DNA of 64,000 bases. It comes from Tetradesmus obliquus. Lineage: Eukaryota; Chlorophyta; Chlorophyceae; Sphaeropleales; Scenedesmaceae. This document shows positions 23,195 to 34,083 of this stretch, piece by piece. Both the position numbers and the translations under genes were made by a program. The stretch is taken from positions 952,501 through 1,016,500 of the forward strand of contig CP126191.1 of NCBI GenBank assembly GCA_030272155.1, in the 5' to 3' direction. Each line of letters starts with the position of its first letter. Within the stretch, counting starts at the first letter, position 1. The notes under the pieces are model-generated. The model worked only from the letters and a program-made list of their open reading frames with translations, was not told the DNA's origin and did no database searches.

Positions 23195-26100
23195 GGTTGT
23201 TTGTGTCATGTCACGGCCACTATGCAAGCTGCTCTGTTGGTCCTTCTGCACTAACACTGCCGCCAACAAAAGCCAGTCAAAGCCCCCGTGCGCCCTTCAC
23301 TGCACAAACCCTGGCTGACATACATACATACATACTTCGTAAGCTCAGCTGCTCTGCTGCAATGGCCTCGGCCAGCTCGCGGAGACTCTTCACCTCACCC
23401 TGCAGTGACATCTCTCACCTGGCTGGTACTTCTTGAGCTCCACCTGCTCTGCTGCAATGGCTTTAGCCAGCTCGCGCAGGCTCTTGGCCAGGTCCTTCTC
23501 AGCGCCCCTGCACTTCTCAATTGCGGCCTCCAGCTCCACCTCCACTGAGGCGATCACAGACACCTGATGCAACAGTATCAGCAGCAGCAGCAGCAGCAGC
23601 AGCATGTGTTGGACACCAGCCGCACTGCGCAGCTGCCTAAGCAACTCCTGGATGCAAGACCAACAAGGAGCCGTGCGAGCAAAGAATCTCCACCCGTCGT
23701 GGCCCAAACCGTCATCAGCTGCTGTTCAAGTCCACGTGTATACACCTGGCGCTCACAAAGCCGTGCAACACAACCACGAATTCCCTGCAGCCTCACTGCT
23801 GCCGCGCACCTCCTCCTGCTTCTTGTCCCGCCGCTCCCGGACCTCCTGCAGCGCCGCAGCCAGCTGCTGCGCCGCCTCGCCCGCCTCCTCCTGCTGCGCC
23901 ACCACCGCCCCGGCCTCCTCGGTCAGCGCGTTGAGGGACTGCATGGCTGCCTCCACCTCGCCCGCCAGCTTCTCCTGCTCAGCAGCTGCGGCGCGGTAGA
24001 AGGGACAAATTGATATGTGAGTGGTGTGTGCAGTCAAATCGACAGGCACGCAGTCAGGCACGGTTACAGCGTTGCTGCACAGCGCTTCACTGTACTTGTC
24101 AATCCTGCAAGCTAGCTGCAGGACAAGGCAGGCTGGCATGGCATGCACAGTCTAAAGGCCGTCAACAGCAGCAGCAGCAGCAGCAGCCAGGCACCCAGCT
24201 TGCTCACATGACTTGCTGAGGTCCTTCTTGAGCTTGTCCAGCTGCTTGCCTGCTGCCTTGAGCTGCACAGCCTTCTTGGTGGCGGCGCCTGACGCCTCCT
24301 GCTGCTTGGACTGCACGCAGCAGCCGCAGCAGCACAAGGAACAAAGCAACAGGTCTTAGCAACGCAGGTGCCGGAACGCACGGCAGGGCAGGTGTTGGTC
24401 TTCTGCATGCTAAAACCGCTCAGGCACTCAGCCCAGCTGCTTGCACCATCTGCTGTCAATGCAGCAGCAGCAATTCAAGGCAGCAGCGCACACAACCCAG
24501 CACGCCCTGCTACCCTGGTGCCCATCCCACCTGCAGCGAGGCCACGCGCTCCTTCTGCTTGCGCAGCGGCTCCCCGCCCGCGTTGTCGATCTTGTCCTGC
24601 AGCCCAGCCACCTTCTTCTGCAGCCCTGCACAGCTGGCCCGCAGCTTGGCCAGCTGTGCGGTGGAGGCTGCCAGCTGGCTGCTGAGCTCTGTCAGGCGGG
24701 CAGCATGCTCGCTGCGCACCTCTGCTGCAGCCTGTAGAGCAGTGACGTGGCAGCCACAACCGTTTGCAGCAGGTGAGTGCCAAGCAGGTCTGCTTCTGAG
24801 CTCTAGACGTAACAGACATGCACAAAACCTCGAAGGATTGAGAAGAGGTTGCCGCAGAAGCAAGGCGTTTGCAGCGCAGCTTGGCCAGCTGTGCAGTGGA
24901 GGCTGCCAGCTGGCTGCTGAGCTCGGTGAGGCGGGCTGCGTGCTCGCTGCGCACCTCTGCTGCAGCCTGCGGAGCAGTAATACGGCAGCCACAACAGTGC
25001 GCAGCAGGTTAGTGCCCTACAGATATGTAGTCGAGCTCTGAACGTGATAGGCACACATCACTACGTCAAAGGGATTGAGAAGTGGTTGCCGCAGCAGCAA
25101 GGCAGTTGCAGCGCAGCTTGGCCAGCTGTGCATTGGAGGCCGCCAGCTGGCTGCTCAGCTCGGACAGCCAGGCAGCATGCTCGCTGCGCACCTCCGCTGC
25201 GGCCTGCGGGGCGATGGTGTGGGCAGTTGGGGTTTGCAAGCAGCAGATAGGTTGCAGATGCACAGCTATGCTGTTGTCAACATGTTGGGACAGACTCAGT
25301 TCTTGCCTGCTGCTTGCCAGAGCACAAGCAGTATATTTGAACAACTCATCCTGCACTGCCACACACACCTTGAGCTCTGCCAGGCGCGCCTGCAGGTCTG
25401 CTGCCTCCTCGCGCTTGGCCTTGGCCACCTGCGCCGCCTTGGGCGCAGCCAGCTCCAGCTGAGCCAGCGCGCGCTGGGCAGCAGCCAGCGCCTTCTCAGC
25501 AGCGTCCCTGCAGGGATGCATGGCAGGTCAATAGGCCTTGGGTTGCTTGCAATATATTCAGCGGCTGCATGTGCTGAGAAGCAGCCAGCACGCGCTCACC
25601 CGGCCTCCCTTTGCAACGTTTACATGTATTATTGCACAGCACCATGTCACCTCTGAACCTTCAAGCACTCGGCACGCCAGCCCTGATAGACATCAATAGG
25701 CACTGATAGGCGGTGCGCATGTGTAGGCCCGCAGCTGCTGAATGCCTGACTGTCCCCACCCATGTCCCTGCCCGTACCTCTCGTTGCGCGTCTGCCGCAG
25801 CTGGCCCTCCACCTCTGCCAGCTGGGCCTCAGTGGCCGCCAGCTCCTTGGCTGCTGCCTTGCCGTCTGCTGCTGCTGCTGCGCGCGGCGCCGCGTTGCCC
25901 AGCTTCATGCGGCCGCCGCGCGGCTTGCCGCCTCCTCCAGACATGGTGCCCGACTCTGCAAGCAGCAGCAGCAGGCACCGTGCGTGTGAAGCACTACAAA
26001 AAACTGTTGAGGCACACATGTGAGGAGGTACAGCTGACGGCGTATATGTACGGTGAACGCTACAGCTTTCCAAGAAGCAGGAAACGAACAGTGCAAGCAC

Positions 26101-29100
26101 TGCTGAAGCACACCAGCCACCCCCCCACCGCGCACCTGCGATCAGCTGCCCCGCCATCGTGACCACGCGCGAGAAGCGCTTGTCGCGCGCGCCGTACGCG
26201 ATGCGTGAGGCCTGGTCCAGGTTGTCGGCCACCAGCGTGTGGCGCAGCGCGTACCAGAAGGCCAGGCGCAGCTTGGGGTCGGACACGCTGACCAGGTCAA
26301 ACAGCCGCGGCACGCCTGCGATGATTTCACAAAGGGGTTCGAAGCAACACATGTTCGGTGACGACTGGTGCCGACCGGTGATGCTGTTGCTGTTGTGTGA
26401 GACAGGCAGTGCAGAGAGAGGGAGAATGGTGCTGATGTCGTGGCAGAGTACCTCGACATGGTTGCGGTGAAGTCAAAGGGTGAGGAACAGGTCACAGCGC
26501 GCACTGCAGTTACACAAGAACCAGCGCTTGCACAAAGCATCAGGTGCTGTAGAGCCTCATGAGGCGCCTCATCGCATCATTCCGCACCTTCTGGCGTGCT
26601 CACGCGCTCGTTCATGGCTGCCGCCAAGTGCTTCTGCTTCTCCAGGATGAGGCAGGTGGCCACGCCCAGGTGCTGCCGGCGCAGCAGCTCCACGCAGCGC
26701 TGCGCGTCGCTGGTGGACTCGACGACGATGTAGTCCAATGCAGTACATGCGGTGCTGATGGCCACGTCGTACCTGCGGCAGCATGGAATCAGGCAGCAGC
26801 CAGCACGAGTGTGAGTGCCAGGCAGGACTGGCCTGTTGTTGACAGGAGCCTGCACGCGCCAGCTTGGACACTGCTTTGCCCAGCCCAGGCTTTTGTGATT
26901 TTTACAGCGCAACAGCAAAGTGTAGGCCATGCGCTTTGCATGACAAGCAAATGCGAGGTGCCCTGTATGTCAAGCAGCATACAACACAAGCATGCTGAGA
27001 TGCATATCAAGCGGAACAGAGCTCACTTGGCGTCGATGGCGCCCAGGTCTCCCAGGCGGCCGTATATGCGGCGCGCAACAAACATGAGCATGCTCAAGGT
27101 AGATAGAAGTAACACATATGTTTATATCAACATATATTGATCAGCTCACTTGGCGTCGATGGCACCCAGGTCTCCCAGGCGGCCGTACACGCCGGGGATG
27201 TCGCCGCTGGCGCGCGCCGCCAGCAGCGCCTTGACCACCGCTGACTGGCTGGCCGCGCTGCTGCTGTCGGCCTTGAGGCCTGCAAACACACAGGGAGCAA
27301 GTGCAGCAAATCCCTTTTGATGCATGATGATGTGCGCCCGTGGACATTTTCGTGTCCGCAGGGGTACACTGCACCATGGCTGTGCAGCTGATGTCAGAAT
27401 GCAGGCGCAACAAAGTCAGTCTTGGGCTGTACCACAGATGTACCATAGGTGCATTGGCAAGCATGCGCACACATGAGGGTTGAGGCCTGCATGCTGATAG
27501 GCAATGTGCCGCCGGCCTGCTCACCCGCGCATGTGGTGCGCAGCCGCCGCAGCTGCCCCTCCAGCTGCTGCTCCTGCTGGCTGCACACCTCCAGCTGCTG
27601 CTTCGCCTGCTCAGCAGCGCCCCTGCAGCAGCCCAGCAGCAAGCAGCACGCATGCAACAGGTTGTGTTGTGAGCGGTTTTACCCACATCAAAGGCAGCTG
27701 GTCATAGCATACGCTACATGGTGGTGAGCTAGCTGTACCTTCCTCCACCCATTGCAGCAGGCAGCGTGTTATAACACCATGCACATCATGCTACTCTCTG
27801 TCTGCCGCATCCTCGCCGCACCTCTGCGCCTCCATGTCGCTGCTGATCTGCTGTATCTCAGCCTCCTTCTCCGCTGCCACGCGCTTGGCTGCAGCCAGGG
27901 CCTCCTGGGCCCCCGCCAGCCTGTCCTTGGCCTCCTGCTGCTGCTTCAGCAGCAGGTCGCGCTCGCTGGTAGCCACATCAATGGCTGACTGCACCTCGGC
28001 CATCTGGGACTCCCAGGGCGCCAGCTCAGCGCGCACCTGCAGGAACACATTAACCCAAGCGGTCAAACACAAGGGTCTGCAAGCCTGCAAATGCAGTGAT
28101 GCGTGTATCGCCGACTGGGACTCCCAGGGCGCCAGCTCAGCGCGCACCTGCAAAAGACAAGGCACGCACCATGTGGTGAGTCACCATGCTGCTGGCTGAC
28201 GCGCTGCTGGCTGTGTGCAGTTGCTACTCATCAGCTACTCTGCTACCATAATCACAACCGCAGTGCCAACAACCCCAAAGCACTGGCAGCTTAGTTGGCT
28301 GCGCATCTCACCTTATTCCTCGCCTGGTGGTGCGCCTCCACTCTACACGTTTTGATGCTGTCCTACAGCTGCTACCATCATCACATGCTCCTCCAACCAG
28401 CCACTTCACAACCGCCTGCCTTCCTCTTATGGCAGCACACCTGACTGCTCGCCTCACCTTGCTCATGGCCTGGGGGTGCGCCTCCATCCCCCCCCCCTTG
28501 CTGTCCTGCAGCTACCATGAATACAACCATGACTACAAACATTGCGCTGGGTCCCACAGCTCAACCAACCACTCCGCTTACCTTGCTCATGGCCTGGTGG
28601 AGGGCCTCCACCTCACCCTTGATGCTGTCCTGCTCAAAAGCTTGTGATGCTGTCCGGCAGCTGCCGGCCTTGCAAGCACCCCAGCCCCAGTCACAGCACT
28701 GGCAGCAATCTCACCGCCAGCCTCCTCACCTTGCTCATGGCCTGGTGGTGCGCCTCCACCTCCCCTTTGATGCTGTCCTGCAGCGCCTCCAGCTTGGCCT
28801 CAGCCTCCTCCAGCTGCTGCCCCAGCTGCTCAGCAGCAGCCTGGTCAGCGGGGATCTCTGCCTGCCAGCGCGCCACGTCAGCCTCCAGCGTCTGCAGTTT
28901 CATGGTTGCAAGGGATAAACACGCAGGGGGTATGACTCATATAGTAAGAGCAGTCATGCGCAGCGCATGATCAGCGGGGATCTCAGCCTGCCAGCGCGCC
29001 ACGTCAGCCTCAAGCGTCTGCAGGAGTGATGTGATTGAAAGGGCACACGCATGCAGGACAAGTGAGCGGCCTTATCCAACGCGTGTGCAGTGTTTGATTT

Positions 29101-32100
29101 TTTAAGTTGCTTTTCACACTCTGGTAGCAAATCACGTGTCTTTGTTGTGGCTTAACCTTTCTTCAGAAGTGGCAGGACCCACCTGCCCACATGCAATACC
29201 AAACAGGGGATACGGTTTGCCATTGTTTGATGTCTATGGGCAACGCTTGAGGTGCTTGAATGCATGTGGGCGTGTCACACAGTAGATCCAGCAGTTGATA
29301 CTCACCGCCAGCTGCTCCGACTCGTTCTTGTGCTTCTGCTGCGCCTTCTGGCGCTTCGTCTTGAGGTGCTTCAGGTCCATGCGGATCTGCAGACATGCAA
29401 AGAGGATGTACATCAACACACACCCAATCCAAAAGCCAGCAGTAGCACAGCACAAAAGTCGCACACTATCATCGTGTTGCGCAGCACTGCAGGCCACTGC
29501 ACAATTGCGCGATTCAGCGGATCAAGCCCTCACATCTCACCCAACTAAGCATGGACTTATAGACGCCCATGCACACGCACCTTAACGTCCCGCTGCTCCA
29601 GCTCCTTCATCGCTGTGGCAGCAGCCTCCGCTTTCCTGCTGGCCGCCTCCAGCGCCTTCTCTGCAGCGCTGTGCTCCGCCTCCACCGCCTTGAGCTCCTT
29701 GTCAAACGTGCCGCGCTTGGAGCGCTCGTGCGCGAGCCGCTCGGTGAACTTGGTAGCCTTGGCCTCGCTGTCGGCCAGCTTGGCCTGCGAGTGGGCATTA
29801 CGGCAACAACCAGGCAGCGTGAGGCAGCTTGCAGGACGACGTATGTTACAGCAGAGAGCACATTGTTGGCCTTGGCCTCTCGTCAGCCAGCTTGGCCTGC
29901 GGCGAGGTATGTGGCGATGCAGTGTGGCAGCACGTGCATCAGCATCAACGCAGCGCGTGTAGCTTGCAGGTCTGGTGCAGCTGATCTTGCTAATGGTCTG
30001 CAGAGCGACATGGTTAGTGACCGGCATGCAGGCCTGCCACAGGCATTGCCGCAGCTTGTCCCAGCATCTGTACTCCAGCTCTCCAACCGCATCTGGCCTT
30101 ATCATCACCTACCCCCTTGCCCGCATCCCGCGCACCTCATCACTGTGCTTGTTGATGCTGTTGCCCAGGATGCTGCAGCGCAGGCGCTCCGCCTGCTTGG
30201 AGATGTAGGCCTCCGCCTCCACCTTCTTGCCTTCCAGGCCAGACAGCTCCTTCTCCACGCCCTTCAGCTTGCCCACCATGGCCCCGCGGCGCTCATTCAT
30301 TTCCTCGAGCCTGCAATGTGATGAAGAGTGATGAAGAGGCAGCAGACATGGTGCATATACGAGCATATCAGCAAGTGCTTATGCATGTTGAGCTTGCCCA
30401 CCATGGCCCCGCGGCGCTCATTCATCTTCTCCAGCCTGCAGAGTGATGAAGAGGCAGCAGGTCAACACGCACATGTAACATGTGCTCAGCTAAGTTGGCT
30501 GGCTGGCTGGCTTGGCGCACACATTCATCAGACGCAGCAGAACTGCACCACAAGGGTCACACTCGCTGCAGCACACAACAGCCTGTACAGAATAAGCGGA
30601 TGCAGCAGACGGCAGTTGCAGGCCTTGCGAGTTGAGGTGCTCCGTGCAGCAGCAGCATGGTGGGTGGCGGCAGTACCACCAGCAGCTAGTGCACCAACAC
30701 AGTGCTGTAAGCACATCATGCATGCATGCGCAAGCACTGTACCATCACCATAACACCATCACGCTGCTGTGCTCCTCACTTCTTGGCCTCCTCCTCAATT
30801 TGCGGGATGAGCCTGTCAGTGCCGATGATGTCCTCCAGGTACTCCAGCAGCCCCGTGTCGCCCTTCTCCTCAGCCTTGGGCTTCATCAGGCTGATCTGCT
30901 CCACCTCACCCTGAGTTGCAAAATTACAACATGTGCAGTGGCAGATGCAGGAGGTTGGTGAGCAACAAGCTCCGGCTTTCATCAGGCTGATCTGCTCCAC
31001 CTCACCCTGCGTACAAGACATATATACATGCAGTGGCAGGTGCAGGAGGTTGGTGGGCAACAATGCATGCAATTATTGTATTGGCAACTCGCCCCCCGCA
31101 GCCTTGATTGCTGCGTGGCCACTGCGCTTCTTGTGTTTGCAGGTACAGCCAGGCGCACTGTCACACAGCTGCTGTGCTGCTGGACGCGCAGTCACGCCAG
31201 CTCGTGGTGCGGTCATGCACCCCGATGCTGTGTTAGCAACAACACCAGGCGCACGCACTACAACCGCCACAGATGTGGGTCATCCGCACCTGCAGGATGA
31301 GGAACCTGTTGTTGTCCAGGTCAATGCCTTTGGCCTTGAGCAGCGAGGTAACCTCCTTCACATTCATGCGCTTGCCGCTGACGTAGTAGTCGCTGGTGTT
31401 GTTCCTGCAGGCCAGCGCAGGGCAAGGCAGGATACGGCAGACCAGGCAGCAGCAGCTGCTGAGTTGGGGATGTGCAGGCTGGATGTTGCATGTTTCCTCT
31501 CGTTTGCTTAGAGGCGACCAACCAGCTGTGTCTGGCAAACATTGCCGTTGGCGTGCACCAGGCATGTCTGCCACAGGAACACAGCAGCTTTGTTTATGGC
31601 TGCAGCGCACTGCACTAAGACAACTGCTGCATATGCCAGCTGGCTGGCCCAATGCTGCTGCGTAGTCATGCTGTTCGCACTGCCACGTGCTTGCTGCGTG
31701 CTGCTGCTGCAGCTGCCGGCGCACCTGTTGGCTGTCCTGGCCACAGTGAACTCTGAGCCTGGGATGACCTCATAGTCATCGCCCTCCTGCAAGCAAACGC
31801 ACATTCGCATGTGTCGATGTTTAGACGAACAGCACGTGTGAGCGCTGCAAACCAAGTGCTGGCCCTGCAACAGAAGCAGGAGTACCAGCGCTGTCTTACT
31901 TGCTGCCATTAGTCTGGCAGTGCCAATGCTGCCAAGCAGCCATTGCTGCAATCAACAGCTATGCCCACATACGTGCACAGTTGCACTTGCGTGTCTGCGG
32001 GATACACAGCTGCAGCAGCTACTCCTGCTGCTGCTGCTGCTGCTCTTGTAACAGCCGCGCCTGCCGCCTGGTGCCCACCAGGTCGATGATCTCCTGGAAG

Positions 32101-32882
32101 TGCACTGTCACGCATGCGCGCTCCAGGTTGCGGTGGTTGGTGGAGTTGTGGATGAGCTCAGCAACTTTGTTGAACCGCAGCTGCAGCGCAGGAGCAGCGA
32201 GGCATCAGGAGCAGCAGTGGTGAGCTGATGCTTTCTGCAGACTCACCGTGGCACAGTGCTGGACATGGCAGCATGTTTGCACGTGTCTGTGCAGGTGACT
32301 GGCTGTCACAAGCATTGTGTTGCTTGCTTTTCTGCTGCTGCTGAAGCAGGCAATCCTGAAAACATGACGGCAGGTAGCCATTGCTCATTACGTTGCTGCA
32401 GGTACAGCAGCTTCCAATAAGAAAAAGCAAATTGTTGTGGTGTCCGCTGTACTTTTGCTCCCCCATCATGCCTTGCAAGCTGCTGCCAGCTGCATACGCC
32501 ATTCAGCTATTGCCTGCTTTCACCTGCTTTGCCCTTCTGCCAAACACAAACAGCATGGCATCAATCACGTTGGACTTGCCGCTGCCATTTGGGCCAACCA
32601 CAGAAGAGAAGCACTGCACGGCAACACAACTTCAGTGAGGCCTGCTACCATATGCAAGCACAGCCTCCACTAGTGACGGTATGTTCAATGCCATAGAACG
32701 AGGAAACAGGACATGATGCAGCAGTGCAGCACAAGGCTTGCAAGATGCCAGCAGCAGTGCAAGCAGCAGCACTAGAGTACCTTGTGGAACGGCCCAACAT
32801 GTTGAGCTCCAGCATACGACTTGAAATTCTCCAGGACCATCTCCCGGATCATCAGTCGCTTTTTGGGGTGCTCTACCTCCAT
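20207..32882 (-). CDS. SMC4: Condensin core ATPase SMC4
   Basis: Structural maintenance of chromosomes protein that pairs with SMC2 in condensin. Twenty-six exons join in phase: 32882..32781, 32613..32524, 32180..32079, 31786..31725, 31404..31290, 30910..30780, 30310..30136, 29784..29581, 29386..29306, 28891..28730, 28036..27822, 27622..27525, 27279..27150, 26772..26588, 26315..26136, 25955..25778, 25507..25369, 24731..24531, 24310..24208, 23985..23810, 23563..23419, 22899..22775, 22081..22007, 21778..21620, 21068..20888, 20499..20207. The product is 1,268 residues, normal for SMC4. Walker A GPNGSGKSN is at 41-49, LQGEVEQISLMKPKA near 157, coiled coil to about 510, hinge GDIPGVYGRLGDLGAID near 540, GTMSGGGGK near 680, signature LSGGEKT at 1130-1136 and Walker B LYVMDEIDAALD near 1154. 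VRPPKKSWKHIANLSGGEK separates it from SMC2. The tail adds Ala/Gln runs. The start at 32882 follows an in-frame TGA. At least eleven exons have intronic echoes. Confidence 0.96.
20748..20840 (-). repeat. Echo of SMC4 exon 25 3' edge
   Basis: CTCACCAATGGACACGTTTG and following bases copy the true donor and exon end at 20884-20940 (CTCACCGATGGATACGTTTT). It lies in the downstream intron about 130 bp away. Confidence 0.8.
21100..21140 (-). repeat. Echo of SMC4 exon 25 5' edge
   Basis: CACGCTGAACACGATGCCCT at the true acceptor (about 21050-21069) is echoed as TACGCTGAAGACGATGCCCA near 21110-21129, in the upstream intron. Confidence 0.7.
21220..21540 (-). repeat. Three echoes of SMC4 exon 24 3' edge
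   Basis: The exon 24 end with donor (CTCACCTCGCTGAAGGGGTC at 21615) recurs at about 21475, 21367 and 21218 in the downstream intron, at offsets of 140, 108 and 149 bp. The first and last keep the donor and about 40 bp of exon sequence. The middle copy is more degenerate. Confidence 0.9.
22320..22781 (-). repeat. Higher-order tandem array at SMC4 exon 22 donor
   Basis: Four units of 111-119 bp begin at about 22320, 22439, 22553 and 22671. Each starts with a copy of the exon 22 end (CCCAGGTCTGGCGCCATGAC). Units 1 and 3 resemble each other, as do units 2 and 4, so an approximately 230-bp pair was itself duplicated. The unit ends carry donor copies (CTCACCTGGATTG or CCCACCTGTATGG). Confidence 0.92.
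22985..23130 (-). repeat. Two echoes of SMC4 exon 22 5' edge
   Basis: The exon start region (CAGCTGCTCAACTGGCACCA to GCGTCTGCAG, 22865-22905) is echoed at about 22990-23035 and 23090-23130 in the upstream intron. The copy ending near 23130 keeps the acceptor TCTGCAG. Exon 22 therefore has echoes on both sides. Confidence 0.85.
23154..23192 (+). repeat. CAG triplet array in SMC4 intron 21
   Basis: About 12 CAG units; on the transcribed strand they read CTG. The array lies in the intron between exons 21 and 22, next to the exon 22 echoes. Confidence 0.9.
23330..23418 (-). repeat. Echo of SMC4 exon 21 3' edge
   Basis: GAGCTCCACCTGCTCTGCTG onward in the exon (23436-23480) is echoed as AGCTCAGCTGCTCTGCTGCA at 23341-23385 in the downstream intron. 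A short (TACA)n microsatellite lies beside it at 23318-23334. Confidence 0.75.
24774..25210 (-). repeat. Two 237-bp tandem copies of SMC4 exon 18 5' half plus intron
   Basis: The exon 18 start, encoding AAAEVRSEHAA to LAKLR, is repeated with acceptors at 24967 and 25204; the true one ends at 24731. The spacing is 236 and 237 bp. Intron flank (GGATTGAGAAG near 24837 and 25073) is included. Each copy is open for about 40 codons but lacks the exon's second half. Confidence 0.92.
27020..27075 (-). repeat. Echo of SMC4 exon 13 3' edge (hinge)
   Basis: GCTCACTTGGCGTCGATGGC plus about 30 bp at 27022 closely copies the donor and exon end at 27144. The offset is about 122 bp into the downstream intron. 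Confidence 0.88.
28090..28152 (-). repeat. Echo of SMC4 exon 11 5' edge
   Basis: GGGACTCCCAGGGCGCCAGC through the acceptor CACCTGCA at about 28105-28152 is nearly identical to 28007-28042. It is one of the least decayed echoes and keeps a usable acceptor. Confidence 0.9.
28310..28630 (-). repeat. Three echoes of SMC4 exon 10 3' edge
   Basis: The exon 10 end (CTCACCTTGCTCATGGCCTG at 28726) recurs at about 28578, 28455 and 28312 in the downstream intron, spaced 148, 123 and 143 bp. Two keep the donor context. The most distant is the most degenerate. Confidence 0.9.
28970..29024 (-). repeat. Echo of SMC4 exon 10 5' edge
   Basis: CAGCGGGGATCTCAGCCTGC through GTCTGCAGG copies exon 10 positions about 28847-28897, lying about 125 bp into the upstream intron. 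The acceptor is preserved. Confidence 0.9.
29866..29912 (-). repeat. Echo of SMC4 exon 8 5' edge
   Basis: TTGGCCTTGGCCTCTCGTCA and CAGCTTGGCCTGCG copy the exon 8 start and acceptor at 29756-29790, with a small deletion, in the upstream intron. Confidence 0.82.
30385..30450 (-). repeat. Echo of SMC4 exon 7 5' edge
   Basis: TGCCCACCATGGCCCCGCGG to CAGCCTGCAG at 30396-30439 copies exon 7 at 30268-30313, including the acceptor. It encodes the same LEKMNERRGAMVG-like peptide on the minus strand. Confidence 0.9.
30976..31018 (-). repeat. Echo of SMC4 exon 6 5' edge
   Basis: CATCAGGCTGATCTGCTCCA through CACCCTGCGTAC copies the exon 6 start (30884-30914), offset about 95 bp into the upstream intron. 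The AG of the acceptor is lost. Confidence 0.85.
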
Positions 32883-33002
32883 CCTGGCTGGCGGTTTGCT
32901 GCTTCAATAGCACACTGCTGTTCAGGGTTGTGAATGCTGTGCCTGCTACGCCATGAGCTGCGTGCGCTGTGATCAATGCGTAACGACTGTAACAAAGAGC
33001 AT

Positions 33003-33290
33003 TCAATAAAGAATCAACTGCAATAAAGTACAAGTACAGCTAGCAGGACGGTTTGCTGCGAAATGTGAAGCGATTGCCCAGCAACAGCTCGTGTCCAGGT
33101 CACACTGAAAGGTTCCGCGAGCCATTACCTTCAAGCTCATATGGCTCGCTTCACCAAGCACGGTCTGGTGGTTGGCGAACAATGTTACCACGTTCAAATT
33201 TTGTGTCATTTGCGGGCCTTCCTCGAGGGACGACGTGCGTTGCTCCACCATCAAAAGCAAATAATAGAGCTTGGGATAGTATTCATTCAT
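33003..33290 (-). other. Unresolved 95-codon ORF upstream of SMC4
   Basis: A minus-strand ORF starting MNEYYPKLYYLLLMVEQRT has an amphipathic, coiled-coil-like N-terminal half and few repeats, unlike the random frames nearby. It overlaps by four bases the end of another minus ORF (33287..33487) that contains MIKTLLDRAPLFAE. The sequence GCAGAATGAATGAATAC at the junction could be an acceptor, but every donor I found upstream gives the wrong phase. I do not recognise the protein. It may be a small gene, a missed exon or a decayed gene fragment. Confidence 0.25.
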
Positions 33291-33642
33291 TCTGCAAACA
33301 AAGGTGCACGATCAAGCAGCGTCTTGATCATGGCTCCTGTGTGCACCCGCACCGAGGGCCTGTCGGCCCTGCCCCAAACATCCAGCCGCTGGTTCATGTA
33401 TTTTATTGCTATATGACGTTCAGTCGCAATGACTTGGCTCGGCAATGACGTGGCACAGCAGCTGATGCTGCTGCATCTGCAGAACACGCCTTCAGGCTGA
33501 ACAGAAGACTCACACTGAGCAGTCTACTTCGGCAGCCCTGCAAAGTATAAAGAATTGCAGGTAACACACATTGCAGTAGCACAATGCAAAGCCACATACA
33601 CGTGATTTTTCAACAGCCAAATCGAATAATGCTGTGTTTGTT

Positions 33643-33647
33643 TTACA
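33643..33647 (-). terminator. Candidate TGTAA polyadenylation signal, iminopeptidase gene
   Basis: Forward TTACA, minus-strand TGTAA, about 440 bp past the stop at 34084. Assigned by position only. Confidence 0.3.
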
Positions 33648-34083
33648 GCAGCCAGAAGATGGCTATGATGCCGGCAGCACGAACAGTGGCATGCATGCAG
33701 ATGATATACTGAGTACCCCTGCAGCAGTGTACTGCTGCCTGCTGACATACAGGATGGGATCTCTAGCCCAAGGTGCGTTGCATCATATCAACATGAATTG
33801 CTGTAGTCCTGCAGTACATGATACACTTCACTGTATCCAGTGGGCATGCCCAAACCACCGTGGCAAGCAACATCAGCTGCATGGCCAGGCCATGTGTCAG
33901 ATATTCACCGCATCAGCAAAATAGGAGCGATGCACGTATCTCACGACACATGCTCACGTTATGTGAGGCCAGAACTTGGTCTGAATTTCAATTGCCTGTG
34001 ATGATCATAAGAAGCAGCTTGATGAGCAGTTGCTGAAAACCAAATGAGGAAAACCAGCTGCTGTACACGAAAAACTGTGCAAA

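Larger units (their letters stand above)
32883..34083. promoter_or_regulatory. SMC4 upstream region and proline iminopeptidase 3' flank
   Basis: By position it holds the SMC4 promoter, nearest 32882, and the 3' UTR of the iminopeptidase gene. A minus-strand TGTAA at 33647-33643 lies about 440 bp past the iminopeptidase stop. Two unexplained minus-strand ORFs at 33003-33487 are described separately. Confidence 0.4.

Noticed and set aside
28973..29024. Extra SMC4 coding exon
   Set aside because: It is a copy of the exon 10 5' edge without a partner donor in phase; the flanking exons already join in phase without it.
20207..32882. Assignment of the condensin gene as SMC2
   Set aside because: VRPPKKSWKHIANLSGGEK, LILQGEVEQISLMKPKA and the YKTDNATKTVTINP end are SMC4-type.
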